DNA of 57,645 nucleotides from Vibrio ouci (GCF_004551525.1 NZ_SATR01000031.1:1-57645), one strand, 5' to 3'. Positions 43,089-52,751 are shown, counted from the first letter of the stretch. Translations and numbers: made by a program. The notes: generated by a model not told the origin, from the sequence alone.

Positions 43089-43928
43089 TTACCTAGGGGA
43101 GCAGTCTATCAACTCGATAGCCTTTTCTATACCCTGAACTGGGATGGTCTGCATACATACGGGCTCAACCTGAATACACAGGGAATCGCCAAACAGGTGT
43201 TCGTGATCTTGCTGGCAGCCTTTGTAATATCCATGCATACCGCATGGTTGCATGGGACATTGAGATAAATGGTAGAAAACACGCTGACCGGGGTAAGTTA
43301 CGCACTCTGCTCTTGAGCTTCCAAGAAGAACCAATACGTTCACGGCTCCTACAGCGGCTGAACCGTGAACCATAAAGCTGTCGAGGCAAATCCCCGCCAA
43401 GCTATGTCGTGCAATGGCAAGCGACTGTCTTGGCGAATAATGGGCGTAGGAAAGATCAATAAAGTCGTACCGATCGGATAGTTTTTCTACCAGGGTTATC
43501 CAGTTTTGTCTCCGCCAGAGCCTATTGAAAGATGTTGACGTAGACTGTATCCAAATCAACGGCTTGCTATAACATGCCACTTCACTCCGTCCGAAGTCGT
43601 CTTCTTGCTCGGATAGAGGAATAAATGGTTTCTCTGTCTTTAGTCGGATACCGAGCTGCTCCTGTGCGATCTCCGTCATATGAACATAACTAGGGCGATA
43701 GGGATAATTATTATGGGGGCGCCTAGCGGTATAGGTACGAAGATCAACATCAAAGCAGCATTCTTGTTCTTCTGCATTAATAATATCTACCCCTTGGAAG
43801 CCTTCAAGGAGAAAGGGAAAAGGTGTAACAACTTTTATCCTACCATACTCGTTCAGAAGACTTGATAATACTGCTGTGCTAGCAACTGTACATCCCATAG
43901 AATCCGGTAATCTAATTAATAGGGACAT
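43089..43928 (-). CDS. Glycosyltransferase family 9-like (heptosyltransferase-type) protein
   Basis: ATG 43928 has a gaggaga site. The 279-aa protein starts MSLLIRLPDSMGCTVAST, the GT9 N-terminal nucleotide-sugar fold entry; the later WIQSTSTSFNRLWRRQNWITLVEKL, then CLDSFMVHGSAAVGAVNVLVLLGSS, correspond to the donor-binding half, where GT9 enzymes usually have DSGxxHLAAAxGxPxVxLFG. A C-terminal cysteine cluster (CPMQPCGMHGYYKGC) is often seen in this family. It would add a heptose or similar sugar to a surface glycan. Bracketed by short direct repeats. Confidence 0.7.
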   Translation of the reverse strand: MSLLIRLPDSMGCTVASTAVLSSLLNEYGRIKVVTPFPFLLEGFQGVDIINAEEQECCFDVDLRTYTARRPHNNYPYRPSYVHMTEIAQEQLGIRLKTEKPFIPLSEQEDDFGRSEVACYSKPLIWIQSTSTSFNRLWRRQNWITLVEKLSDRYDFIDLSYAHYSPRQSLAIARHSLAGICLDSFMVHGSAAVGAVNVLVLLGSSRAECVTYPGQRVFYHLSQCPMQPCGMHGYYKGCQQDHEHLFGDSLCIQVEPVCMQTIPVQGIEKAIELIDCSPR

Positions 43929-43945
43929 GTTTTCTTCTCCTCGAT

Positions 43946-43987
43946 TTAGCAATTTCGCCTTATATTCCCGCCCTCATCAGGCGCGGG
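43946..43987. repeat. Flanking repeat copy 2 (ttagcaatttcgcc plus hairpin)
   Basis: The same 14-mer as at 43044 lies here at 43946-43959, 18 bp upstream of the GT9 start, followed by cccgcc...ggcgcggg (about 43968-43986). Both copies face the same way, so the GT9 gene is bracketed by direct repeats. Confidence 0.6.
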
Positions 43988-44684
43988 TTGTATGTGTTCC
44001 TCAGCCGCTGCACCGTTCGATCCAACCGCTTCAAAGGAACGTGCCCTTGAAGCACGAACGTCATTACAATCAGAACAAGGAAAGAAAATCTCTTGATTAA
44101 ACTTTACTAATCCTCAACTTACGGCCAAACGGCAATCTAAGCCGCAGAGATAAAAGCACTGATACGCCCTCAAGCCATAGCGGCCGACGGCGATCAGTAC
44201 AAAGGGGGGGAAGAATAAAGGAGTCTTATTTTTTACTTCGATCTTGGTTTAATTGAGTGCCAACTGACGTCTGCAACATGCCCTCAATAGCGATAGAGAA
44301 AGGCCAAACGCCATTACTCCGCCAGCTACGATCGGGTATACAGTGTCAAGGTGACCATTGCACTGCGAACCATACTGTGTTCGCGAATCCGTATGAACAG
44401 CGTCCAACATCATTGCACGAATTGGCAGGGTAGACCACATTGCCAATAAACAGGGAGTGCTATCGGAAATCAGTCTCGCATTTCAATGGTCAGCAAGGAT
44501 ATTCTCATAGCCCTGAGCACTCGGCTATTTAATAGTATTACTTAAATATTATTAATCACGTCTCAACGGGTGAACCTTTGTGTTCTGATGTAGGATCGGA
44601 GACAGTCACCCGCACCGCTCAGTTTCCGGCCTGACTGGTTTCGTGTCCGGGCGTCATGCGAAACGCAACCCTGCGATAGGCAAT
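43988..44684. other. Intergenic
   Basis: About 700 bp between the GT9 promoter side and the collagenase terminator. A short frame at 44249-44446 (minus) has no support. G-run at 44203-44210. Nothing else recognised. Confidence 0.4.
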
Positions 44685-44713
44685 AAAAAAGCGAACCTGA
44701 AAACAGATCCGCT
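44685..44713 (-). terminator. Rho-independent terminator of the collagenase gene
   Basis: On the minus strand agcggatctg / caggttcgct pair over 10 positions (some G-U) around a tttt loop and are followed by tttttt. It lies about 80 bp after the collagenase stop. Confidence 0.75.
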
Positions 44714-44791
44714 TAGGAGGAAAGCCGGGGGCCAGAACCTCTGTGAGAAGCGTCAGCAGGCGATGAAACCCATCGCCCTATGAGGTGACCA

Positions 44792-47248
44792 TCACTGACG
44801 GCAACTTGCCGTATCGAAGTCGACCACCAGCGCCGCGTTTTCAAATTCGCCGGACACTTTGAGGTAACCCCAGTAATTGGCCTGGCCAGCGATGGTGATG
44901 CATTCGCCGTTGCCTCGGTTATCCGACCAGCCATGCAAATTGGACCCATCCTCATTCGGCCAACCAAGGTTACTGTACTCCAGCTTAAGATCCCCACTGC
45001 CATTGCCCGATGAGATCGCGATGGAAGACACCTCATCCACACCTGGAATGCTCAACCAGATTGGCGATTGCGTCGCTAGACAAACCGGTTCGCCTGCCAC
45101 CAGACGACCGCCATCCACTTTGACCCTGTTCTCACAATCATCAGGCAGTTCTCCGACCCCGCCATCCACTGAGATGGCGATCGACGTGGTAGCCGTATCG
45201 GTGTTGCCTTCGTTGTCGGTGACCGTTAGGCGCACCGTGTAGCTGCCCGCGGCGCTGAAGGCGTGAGACGGATTGGCCTCACTGCTGGTTGCGCCATCTC
45301 CAAATTCCCACAGATACCCCGTGATCTGCCCATCATGGTCGTAACTCGACGCACTGCTGAATGAGAGGGGTTCATCGACGTGTCCTTCATGGCGCACCTC
45401 GATCACCGCCGTCGGTTTGCCAACGTTCCCTTTGATTAAGTCCTGCTGCCATTGCACGAACTTGGTTTGATAGTGTATCGCCCACTGATCGATGATCGCT
45501 TTATACTCGGCCCAGTTGCCACGGCGCGTTTCCACCAGCATCTGATTCACGTCATCAGGATGTTGCTCAAACATAAAACGTACCGCCAAATAGCCCCAGC
45601 GATAAATCCTATCGACGTCAAACCCATCGTAAGTGGTCGCAAAGATCTGACTCAACGTATACGGTGACCCATCTACAATGGTGGTAATGGCCTCTGGGTT
45701 GTTGTTCCCCTTGGCCACATACTCCGCCACACCTTCGCTCCACCACACCACCAATTCAGTGGGGTGGTTGAAGTCGCCGTACAGATCAAAACGTCCATCC
45801 AGATAATGGACGTACTCATGCTCCAGATTCCAGACAAAATGACCCGGGTTGGCGTATGAGGCTTCATACGCCACAAAATTTGGCACGTTACCCGGCGTAG
45901 CCGGATCCCCCTCCAGATACATCCCACCGTTATTGGTGTCGATGCCGAAAATCGGCCCCGCGTACTTGCCATAATCATCGCTGCTGTCGAAGATGTTCAC
46001 CTGTAACTGGGTATTGTGATCATCAGCGACAGGTTCATTGCCCGTTTCAAGACGCCTGTGGAAGTAACTCTCCTCATAGCCCATTTTGTCACAGGCCGCT
46101 TTGTGCTGCTCCTGTGTCATATTTTGCGAAAGAATGCGGATCGTTGGGCTACAGATAAAGCTTTGTGACAGCGTCAACGATTTCAGTCGCGGCTTAAAAT
46201 CACAGATCCCAAACGACTCACAGTCCGAATAGTGAGAAGCCGTATCAGCGGTCGCCAGCCAGACAGCATCGCCAAAACCGTACATCTCGTACTGCTTAAA
46301 CACCGCCGAAACATGCGTTTTAACCCGCGCTTCAATCGCCGTACCCGTGTACTGGAGTAGCCTCGCCATCTCCCGACCCGCATTGGCCGTCATGAACTGA
46401 TCGTCACGACCAATCGAGTCCCGATCTAACGCCACATTGGCTAACGCGTCCACCAGCGCCGTCTGTGAACCAATCCGCTTGACATACTGATCATTCCATT
46501 GCCCGCGATACAACACCGTAAACACGCGGTTGACCGCGTCGCGCATATACCAGTTCTGCGCGTACGCCGGGTTCCAGCGGGTCAGCCACTGGGTCACCAC
46601 ATCCAGGTAGGCATGGTGTAAGTTCGCGCTGTCCATGGTGGTGATCACCTCACGTAGCACCTTGCCATGCGCATCGCTGTTTTCATAAAACTGCGCGTTC
46701 GCGACAAACGCGTCCACCGCATCTTTCACCGCCGGAGTCACCCAAGGCAGCAGCTCGACGTTATCGTTATAGAACGCCACGTAATAGCCGGCACGCAGAT
46801 ACAAAAACAACGCTTCCAGCGCATCGTTTCCCCCTCCCTGATAACGCTTGGCCAGCTCTGTGGTGTGCGTCGCCACATTAAACATGTTGCTCGACTCAAA
46901 AGCGAGCTCCTGAATGCGGCTCTCGGCCGAAAACAGATCGCCGACACAGCCAGCCCCCTGCCCCGTAATCGCGGCGATCAGTGCCTGGCTGTCGGTGGTG
47001 GCAAACGACTCGATATCGCACCCCGTCGCAGCGTCATCCACCTGGAATGTCGACAGCGGAGTGACGTTGGGTAGCGGTTTTTCCGGTAACACTTGGGTCA
47101 GCCCACGCTCCGGTGGCGGATCTTCGACACCGTGAGGCTTATGCGGACTGATCCGGTCGACATACTGAGGCACAGGCTCACCGATCGCATAGACGTGAAA
47201 CGAGAGTAACGCGCCGACCACTGCAATTGTTAGTTTGTTCAATTCCAT
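44792..47248 (-). CDS. Secreted microbial collagenase (peptidase M9)
   Basis: 818 aa. A signal peptide (about residues 1-21) and a proline-rich propeptide are followed by the M9 N-terminal activator domain (about 80-360) and the catalytic domain with zinc motif HEYVH (477-481) and the downstream Glu505 in WWSEGVAEYV. A PKD domain follows (about 615-700: DEPLSFSSASSYDHDGQITG, then FGDGATSSEANPSHAFSAAG), then a C-terminal pre-peptidase-type beta domain (about 705-818) for collagen binding. This matches the Vibrio/Grimontia collagenase type. It degrades native collagen outside the cell; secretion is probably by type II. A good terminator follows. Confidence 0.95.
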   Translation of the reverse strand: MELNKLTIAVVGALLSFHVYAIGEPVPQYVDRISPHKPHGVEDPPPERGLTQVLPEKPLPNVTPLSTFQVDDAATGCDIESFATTDSQALIAAITGQGAGCVGDLFSAESRIQELAFESSNMFNVATHTTELAKRYQGGGNDALEALFLYLRAGYYVAFYNDNVELLPWVTPAVKDAVDAFVANAQFYENSDAHGKVLREVITTMDSANLHHAYLDVVTQWLTRWNPAYAQNWYMRDAVNRVFTVLYRGQWNDQYVKRIGSQTALVDALANVALDRDSIGRDDQFMTANAGREMARLLQYTGTAIEARVKTHVSAVFKQYEMYGFGDAVWLATADTASHYSDCESFGICDFKPRLKSLTLSQSFICSPTIRILSQNMTQEQHKAACDKMGYEESYFHRRLETGNEPVADDHNTQLQVNIFDSSDDYGKYAGPIFGIDTNNGGMYLEGDPATPGNVPNFVAYEASYANPGHFVWNLEHEYVHYLDGRFDLYGDFNHPTELVVWWSEGVAEYVAKGNNNPEAITTIVDGSPYTLSQIFATTYDGFDVDRIYRWGYLAVRFMFEQHPDDVNQMLVETRRGNWAEYKAIIDQWAIHYQTKFVQWQQDLIKGNVGKPTAVIEVRHEGHVDEPLSFSSASSYDHDGQITGYLWEFGDGATSSEANPSHAFSAAGSYTVRLTVTDNEGNTDTATTSIAISVDGGVGELPDDCENRVKVDGGRLVAGEPVCLATQSPIWLSIPGVDEVSSIAISSGNGSGDLKLEYSNLGWPNEDGSNLHGWSDNRGNGECITIAGQANYWGYLKVSGEFENAALVVDFDTASCRQ

Positions 47249-47443
47249 CTTAAACTCTTTTTATTGGTAATGACTAACACAAACGGCGTTGCCGTTCTTT
47301 GCAAAATCACAGACCAATCTAGGCAGAGAAACGAACATTATGAAACTAATTTCTCATTAGTTATGTTAAATCTCAGAGAATTAGACTGCGGGAACCGTTT
47401 ATGTCGCTCCCGCATCAACAGACTAACGCCACACCCAATGTGG
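47249..47443. other. Intergenic, collagenase promoter region
   Basis: Short region upstream of the collagenase start; no operator recognised. Confidence 0.3.
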
Positions 47444-48088
47444 TCAGGCTGATGGCAGCGCGGTGAATAGCCTGACGTTCAACTCACCAAACACTTCCAC
47501 CACCGTGGGCAATACGGACAACGCCAGCAAGGCGCCAATCACCACATTGAAGGCCTGCCTTAATCCATTTTGCTCCAACCGCCGTTTAAAGGTCGCCCCG
47601 GACACCAGCCAAAATAGTGACGAGAGCAATGCACAAAGCCAAAAAATCCCAGCCAGCGTGATCACTTCCATGACAACCCGCTCGGACCCACTGGTAAAGG
47701 CGGACACCGCGCCAATCGACACAAACCAGGCTTTGGGGTTCACCCACTGAAACAGCGCCGCTTCTATCAGTGACAAAGGCCGTCGCCGGTGGGCCTCCTT
47801 AACCGAAGCGGAGGTCGCCACTTTGAGCGCTAAATGGAAGAGATAAAGGACGCTCACCACTTTCAAGATCAGCATCAGGTTCGGATACAGAAAAATCATC
47901 GTCCCCATCCCCAAGCCAATACACAACGTTAGCAACGGAAAACCTAGGGTAATACCAGCAAGATGCGGCAGGCTTTGACGAAGTCCGTAGTTCACGCCTG
48001 ACGACATGATCATCATGGTGTTCGGACCCGGTGTGATCGACGCAGAAAACGCAAACAGAAAGACACTCAGATAAAACTCCCCATTCAT
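47444..48088 (-). CDS. LysE/RhtB-family amino acid exporter
   Basis: From ATG 48088, 214 aa with six hydrophobic helices. The family signature SITPGPNTMMIMSSGVNYGL lies near the start and FQWVNPKAWFVSIGA in the middle. The family exports amino acids such as lysine, threonine or homoserine lactone. A longer frame to 48166 is unlikely because the start overlaps the previous stop as ATGA, showing translational coupling to a PLP-enzyme-like fragment. Confidence 0.88.
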   Translation of the reverse strand: MNGEFYLSVFLFAFSASITPGPNTMMIMSSGVNYGLRQSLPHLAGITLGFPLLTLCIGLGMGTMIFLYPNLMLILKVVSVLYLFHLALKVATSASVKEAHRRRPLSLIEAALFQWVNPKAWFVSIGAVSAFTSGSERVVMEVITLAGIFWLCALLSSLFWLVSGATFKRRLEQNGLRQAFNVVIGALLALSVLPTVVEVFGELNVRLFTALPSA

Positions 48089-48468
48089 CGACCCACACAC
48101 CTTTCTCGATCTGACATTAACCGTTTTACCGTGGTGATAAGCGACTGCGCCAACTGCTCTATCCATTGTACGGGCTCAATACCAATGCTGACGCGCAGAT
48201 AATTTGGCGCCCCTTCTTGGTTGAGAAACGAGGACTCATACACACGCGCCATCGTCTGGTTCCAGCCAAAGCCAGCTTGAATATTAAACTCGCCACCGCG
48301 CTCCCGACTGGCCTGATGCCATTGATGTAGCACTGAGCGATTCAGTTCGACCCAGTCTCCTTTTAAAAGCGATAAGTACAGCTCAGGATCAAAGACGTTT
48401 TGACTCTTAACGATGCCTTTTGTAAACAATTCCGGCGTTCTTATTGTTTTATTACTATACGATGCCAC
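48085..48468 (-). pseudogene. C-terminal fragment resembling a PLP-dependent enzyme
   Basis: 127 codons from GTG 48468. The end APNYLRVSIGIEPVQWIEQL, followed by AQSL, resembles the C-terminal strand-helix of Cys/Met-metabolism and related PLP enzymes (LxRVSIGIExxxDLIxDL), and FNIQAGFGWNQTMARVYESS may be the preceding substrate-loop region. The large PLP domain with the lysine is absent and no start is well marked, so it is probably a 5'-truncated gene that keeps its coupling to the LysE exporter. It could instead be an intact small protein of unknown role. Confidence 0.35.
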
Positions 48469-48653
48469 TCAATAACTCCATCGATACAACATAGAATGCA
48501 TTAATATAATCCCTAATAATATTAATAAGTTAATCATCACCAAGGCGGTCGAACGCAATATTGAGCGTCCCACATAATAAGAACAATTAAGTTTTAATAA
48601 CTCAGTGAGGGAAAAAACATCACTCACGACAATGCCGTCGCCACCAGGAAGCG

Positions 48654-49247
48654 CTAGGGGCGCCGAGCCTTCGCAGACAACAAGACGTGGGTATGCGGCA
48701 ACTCAGTCGGCGAAACTTGAGTGTCAGACAGGAAATAACCATGACGGTCAATGCACTCAAGTACCGGGGCAAGGCGTTCGGACGGAACCAGCATCGCCAA
48801 AGGCGTTACGGGGTCCACCTGAGGATCGAGCAGGCTGTCCAACTCGCTGGTCACCATGTAGATCCTGGCCAGTTGCAACGGCTCAGTCTCGTTCTGCAGG
48901 TGCGTCTCGATCCCGACCTGATCAGACAAGGCGTTCAGCAGTGCATACAACTGCTCGGCGTCCTCACTCCCAGCATCATTCACCTGCTCGTTCAGTTGAT
49001 AAAGCTTCCACTCCAGGTTGCCCCCGCGCCGACGCGCCGCGTGCAACATCATGCGGATTTCTTTTTTCACATTCGCAAACGCACTTTGTTTATAACGTTT
49101 TTTCAGGTACTTGATCAGAATGTCGTTACGCACCGCCACCGAAGCGCGCTGCTCGGCTTGTGATACTTTGCACAACAAATGCAATAACGCGTGGCAAACC
49201 AGCCCTTTCAGGTTGGCTCGGTATGCAAAATCTTTCTGCTTTGGCAT
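48654..49247 (-). CDS. DUF2913 family protein
   Basis: From ATG 49247, 197 aa. The pattern YRANLKGLVCHALLHLLCKV, a basic central helix region (NDILIKYLKKRYKQ, then VKKEIRMMLHAARRRGGNLE) and the C-terminal LAMLVPSERLAPVLECIDRH, then GYFLSDTQVS, fit DUF2913, a family of unknown function known mainly from Vibrio and relatives. No signal peptide, so cytoplasmic. A longer frame to 49406 would add unlikely residues. Confidence 0.6.
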   Translation of the reverse strand: MPKQKDFAYRANLKGLVCHALLHLLCKVSQAEQRASVAVRNDILIKYLKKRYKQSAFANVKKEIRMMLHAARRRGGNLEWKLYQLNEQVNDAGSEDAEQLYALLNALSDQVGIETHLQNETEPLQLARIYMVTSELDSLLDPQVDPVTPLAMLVPSERLAPVLECIDRHGYFLSDTQVSPTELPHTHVLLSAKARRP

Positions 49248-49961
49248 GCAATCATCCCTTCGTTTCGCACGCAGCCTCCCCACGGGAAACGGGTTAAGCC
49301 GCGCACATTTGGCTCTGGACTGGACGAACAGTACTCCCTGCCCGTATGGTATGCCGCGACGTCTGCGCGCCCCCAGAGAGGTAACGTACCAAGCATCGTC
49401 GTCCAAGTTTTATGGTCCCGTTTTGAGGCAGTTATACCATCGCTTTGGGGGCTGGAGTCAGTTAATAAACAAAAATAAAAAGTGCGGATTGTCTCATCAG
49501 AGATATCGCCTGCTCATGACGCCAAATCATTAATAAATAGTATTAATTATTCACAGCCCATAAACTGTGTTTCAATCAGGATGGGATGCATGGAAGCATT
49601 TTCGCCAACACTCTCACTGGTTGGCGTACCCAAAGCCAGTTGGTTCTTCCTCAGGCAGAGGAAAGCTATCTGGACCCGCAAGCGACAATGCATGTGACGC
49701 GCGACTCTTTGGGTCACGCAGACTTGTTCATCGCCCGCGCTCGGCCTTGTCACGGGTGTGGTCGTTTGCATTGAGGGCTGATCCAACCGGTACGCGCTGG
49801 TTCAGCCCTCTACCTCCAAACACATCCGCGGTCCAATCAATGAACCCGATGGCCGCAACCACGAGTCAAAAGACTGACGACGCCACGCCCTTGGCATATT
49901 TGCCTTCCCCCCCTCATTACCTATACTCAACAAAGGCGTTGAGCAACCCCTTAATAACGAT
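49248..49961. other. Intergenic
   Basis: About 700 bp with overlapping short frames on both strands and no ribosome-binding sites. It could contain decayed genes but none is recognised. The promoter of the solute-binding pair must lie near 49900. Confidence 0.4.
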
Positions 49962-50741
49962 ATGAGTAAATGGATTACGATCTTGGTATGCCTCATCACT
50001 TGGCCAAAGTGGACAAGTGCAGGGCTTGATGTGACGATCTATGGCGATGACGCTTACCCGCCCTACTCGTATGTGGAGAGCGGCCGCTTAACCGGCATTT
50101 ACACCGTCATTTTAGAAAGCGCGTTTGAAAGAATGCCGAACTTCAATGTGACCTTAGCCGGGATCCCATGGCAGCAGGGCTTGGCAGACATTGAACGAGG
50201 CAATCTCTTCGCCCTCTATCCGCCCTACAAACGTCCCGATCTTCGCCCCTTTATGGAATACGACATGCCCATTCTAGAGGAACACCTAGTCGCAGTATGT
50301 ACCAAGTCTGTTCTCAGCACCCCCAGACCCAATTGGCCTGAAGACTATAAAGGGCTGACCATTGGAAAAAATGCCGGCTTTGCCTCGGGCGGCCCGGCGT
50401 TCCGACAACTGGTTGAACGAGGTGACATCTCCCTCCTGGAAACTCGAGGGACCGCTTTCAGTCTGCTACAACTGCTTAAAGGCCTGACGGATTGCTACAT
50501 CAACGACAGACTGTCCATCCAATGGGAACTCAAACAACTGGCCAAAGAGCGAAAGTATGATGGATTCAGTGTGGTCGAGGCAACCGTCATCAGTACTGAG
50601 CACGGCTATCTGGGGTTTGCAACCGATCAAGCACATTTCCCTTTTAAAGCCGCTTTCAAAGGTCAGTTTTACGATGTGCTGGCGGACATGAAGGCCAAAG
50701 GAGAAATCGAACAGATCGTACGGGACTTTCTACAAAATTGA
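49962..50741 (+). CDS. Periplasmic solute-binding protein, family 3-like (copy 1)
   Basis: Signal peptide MSKWITILVCLITWPKWTSA, then a 240-residue amino-acid-binding-type fold: VTIYGDDAYPPYSYVESGRL and TGIYTVILESAFERMPN near the start, GLTIGKNAGFASGG in the middle, LSIQWELKQL late. No permease or ATPase gene is near, so it is an orphan: it might work with a transporter elsewhere or sense a ligand. It is a tandem paralogue of the next gene. Confidence 0.85.
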   Translation: MSKWITILVCLITWPKWTSAGLDVTIYGDDAYPPYSYVESGRLTGIYTVILESAFERMPNFNVTLAGIPWQQGLADIERGNLFALYPPYKRPDLRPFMEYDMPILEEHLVAVCTKSVLSTPRPNWPEDYKGLTIGKNAGFASGGPAFRQLVERGDISLLETRGTAFSLLQLLKGLTDCYINDRLSIQWELKQLAKERKYDGFSVVEATVISTEHGYLGFATDQAHFPFKAAFKGQFYDVLADMKAKGEIEQIVRDFLQN

Positions 50742-50809
50742 GGGCAACAGTTATGCACGCGATACGCCCCCCCCCTTGATAGCAAACCACTGACGGCAGG
50801 GCGACGACC

Positions 50810-51607
50810 ATGAAGTGGCTGCTGCTACCCACCATTTTGATAAGCAGTGCCTGCCTCGCGTATAGCCCCCCCACTGACGTGGTGGTCTACGGCGATGATG
50901 CCTACCCGCCATACAGTTATCTGCAAGAGGGCATGGCGAAAGGCATTTATGCGGAGATCTTATACGCGGTGTTTGAGCGCATGCCAGACTACCGAGTCAT
51001 CATTAAACCTATCCCCTGGAAACGCGGCCTGAAAATGTTGAAAATCGGACAGAGTTTTGCCCTGTTCCCACCTTATTACTTCCCAGATAAACGGCCGTAC
51101 ATCTCACCGTATTCTGATCCCATTCTCAATGAAGAGGTGGTGGTGTATTGCCGACCGGATCGCGTCAAGGCTCTCACTCTCAAGCAATGGCCTGAAGACT
51201 ATTTTGGTCTCACCATTGGCATCAACGAAGCGTTCGAGATCGGGGGAAAGGCGTTTTGGGAAGCCGTCAATGATGGTAAGATCACCCTATTGGAAGCCAA
51301 GGGAAATCGGCCAAGCATCCTCAACCTCTACCACAAGAAGTCCGATTGCTATGTCAATGACAAGTTGTCCATCCTTTGGGAAGTGCGTTTATTGATCCAA
51401 GAAGGGCAGATTGAATCGGACTGGCCATTGCAATTAGGTCATTCGATCAGTGGTGAGCAGGGGTATCTGGGATTTACCAACGCGAGCCTGTCTCGTTATC
51501 CCTACAAACACCATTTTATTCGTCAGTTCAATCAAGCACTGGAACAGATAAAACAAGAAGGCATCATCGACGATATTCTGGCCAGCTACACGGTCAACCA
51601 CCCTTGA
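50810..51607 (+). CDS. Periplasmic solute-binding protein, family 3-like (copy 2)
   Basis: 265 aa with signal peptide MKWLLLPTILISSACLAYS. It keeps the copy-1 landmarks (VVVYGDDAYPPYSYLQEGMA, KGIYAEILYAVFERMPDYRV, IPWKRGLKMLKIG, LTIGINEAFEIGGKAFW, DCYVNDKLSI) and is clearly a tandem duplicate. Orphan like its neighbour. Conserved residues include GDDAYPPYSY and DCYxND, probably ligand-binding. Confidence 0.85.
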   Translation: MKWLLLPTILISSACLAYSPPTDVVVYGDDAYPPYSYLQEGMAKGIYAEILYAVFERMPDYRVIIKPIPWKRGLKMLKIGQSFALFPPYYFPDKRPYISPYSDPILNEEVVVYCRPDRVKALTLKQWPEDYFGLTIGINEAFEIGGKAFWEAVNDGKITLLEAKGNRPSILNLYHKKSDCYVNDKLSILWEVRLLIQEGQIESDWPLQLGHSISGEQGYLGFTNASLSRYPYKHHFIRQFNQALEQIKQEGIIDDILASYTVNHP

Positions 51608-51662
51608 TCCCTCTGAAGGGAGGACGAATTCCTGCCACTTTTCGGATAAAAGCCCCGAGTAC

Positions 51663-51890
51663 AACCTAACCGACATCCGAATGGCTTCCCTGAACCCTGG
51701 GCGAAAAGCTGAACGGGTATTGGGTTAACCACAACGGGAATACCGTAGCCAGCGCCAAATCAGGTTGAAAATGCTCAAGGTTAGAGTGTGTACTTTCCTC
51801 CTGAGCTTGTGCTTCTGACTGCCCGACATCACTAGTGGTAGGAGGATTTTTCCACTTTGCCGTGATGACGAGCAACAAGATTTGGGCAGG
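51663..51890 (-). pseudogene. Collapsed serine hydrolase (beta-lactamase family) remnant
   Basis: The minus-strand frame joins two parts of the serine hydrolase at 20923-22053: SGAQAQEATPRSTLKQFE from its N-terminus (here SEAQAQEESTHSNLEHFQ) runs straight into EPDLAPATVF...PLSFSPGAQESYSNVG from near its residue 185 (here QPDLALATVF...PFSFSPRVQGSHSDVG). About 120 codons, including SxxK, are deleted. It is a fossil of a diverged second copy. Confidence 0.8.
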
Positions 51891-52140
51891 AGGCTACCAA
51901 CATAGGATAAGACAGCCCTTTGTCTTCAGTAAGCCATCGTTGTAAAAAAAGCCGTCCGTTAGGACGGCCTTGAAGAAACGAAGCACCAAATCGCGCAGTG
52001 ACGCTTCTCGGTGAGCAGCCAAGAGCCGTTCCCCTAGCCTTATTAATATAGTTTGTATTGATATTTTTGCCATTAACTGTAATTCAAGGACTCACTCAAG
52101 CCTTTGGTGCCCGACGACGCACTGAGCCGTCGGATGCCCC
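51891..52140. other. Intergenic with a strong terminator
   Basis: Contains the terminator at 51944-51968 and otherwise nothing recognised. Confidence 0.4.
51944..51968 (-). terminator. Rho-independent terminator for minus-strand genes
   Basis: On the minus strand gccgtcc-taac-ggacggc (7-bp perfect stem) is followed by ttttttt. It lies about 170 bp after the stop of the gene at 52141 and probably ends that transcript. Confidence 0.85.
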
Positions 52141-52662
52141 TCATCCTTTGATATCACGAGATAGTTGACGTAAGTGCTCAATCAGCTTATGCAAGGCGTG
52201 ACCGGTGAGCATTGACACGACCAAGCGTATCTTTCCGTCGGACAACACGAGATCAAACACTCGGCCCCCTCCATTCGCCATCTGCTTTTCGTGCACGCTC
52301 ACGATGTCGTCGAACTGACAGTACCTGCTCTCACCCAAAAGCTGGGTCACCACCAACGTCTTGTCGTCAAAAAATACGCGCACACTCAATTGCTGGGCCG
52401 TGATCACCACCGTCAACGTCGTTAACGCCGCAAAAAAGAGGCTCAGAGTGAACGTGGCCAAGGGATCGATGATGATCTGACTGAGAAGAAACGAAGCGGC
52501 CAAAATCACGCACCAGGCGATCCCCTGAAGAAAGTATGCGCAGTGCAACTGGTTCATGCCCGAGTACATACTCTCCATGCGTTTTTTGTGGTGTGAAATC
52601 AGTTCAAAGGTCGCCAACATCACTATGGGGATCAGCAATCTGGCATACTCAATAGCCTCCAT
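52141..52662 (-). CDS. Hypothetical membrane protein with a PH-like C-terminal domain
   Basis: 173 aa. Three hydrophobic helices lie at about residues 5-22, 42-62 and 67-88, then a soluble beta-rich part (VFFDDKTLVVTQLLGESRYC, then FDDIVSVHEK) like the bacterial PH-type domains of small membrane proteins, ending in a helix. No catalytic motif. Same strand as the next two genes upstream, with a 90-bp gap. Function unknown. Confidence 0.6.
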   Translation of the reverse strand: MEAIEYARLLIPIVMLATFELISHHKKRMESMYSGMNQLHCAYFLQGIAWCVILAASFLLSQIIIDPLATFTLSLFFAALTTLTVVITAQQLSVRVFFDDKTLVVTQLLGESRYCQFDDIVSVHEKQMANGGGRVFDLVLSDGKIRLVVSMLTGHALHKLIEHLRQLSRDIKG

Positions 52663-52751
52663 GCAGTGAGCACCTACTCGTCATGACACTTGCCTTTAGT
52701 ATAGCGCTCCGACACTGCATATACGAAGATAATCGCATAGTAAATACTCAC

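Noticed and set aside
46667..47074. 135-aa plus-strand frame
   Set aside because: Antisense to the collagenase gene.
48605..49163. Two long plus-strand frames
   Set aside because: Both lie antisense to the DUF2913 gene and have no supported start.
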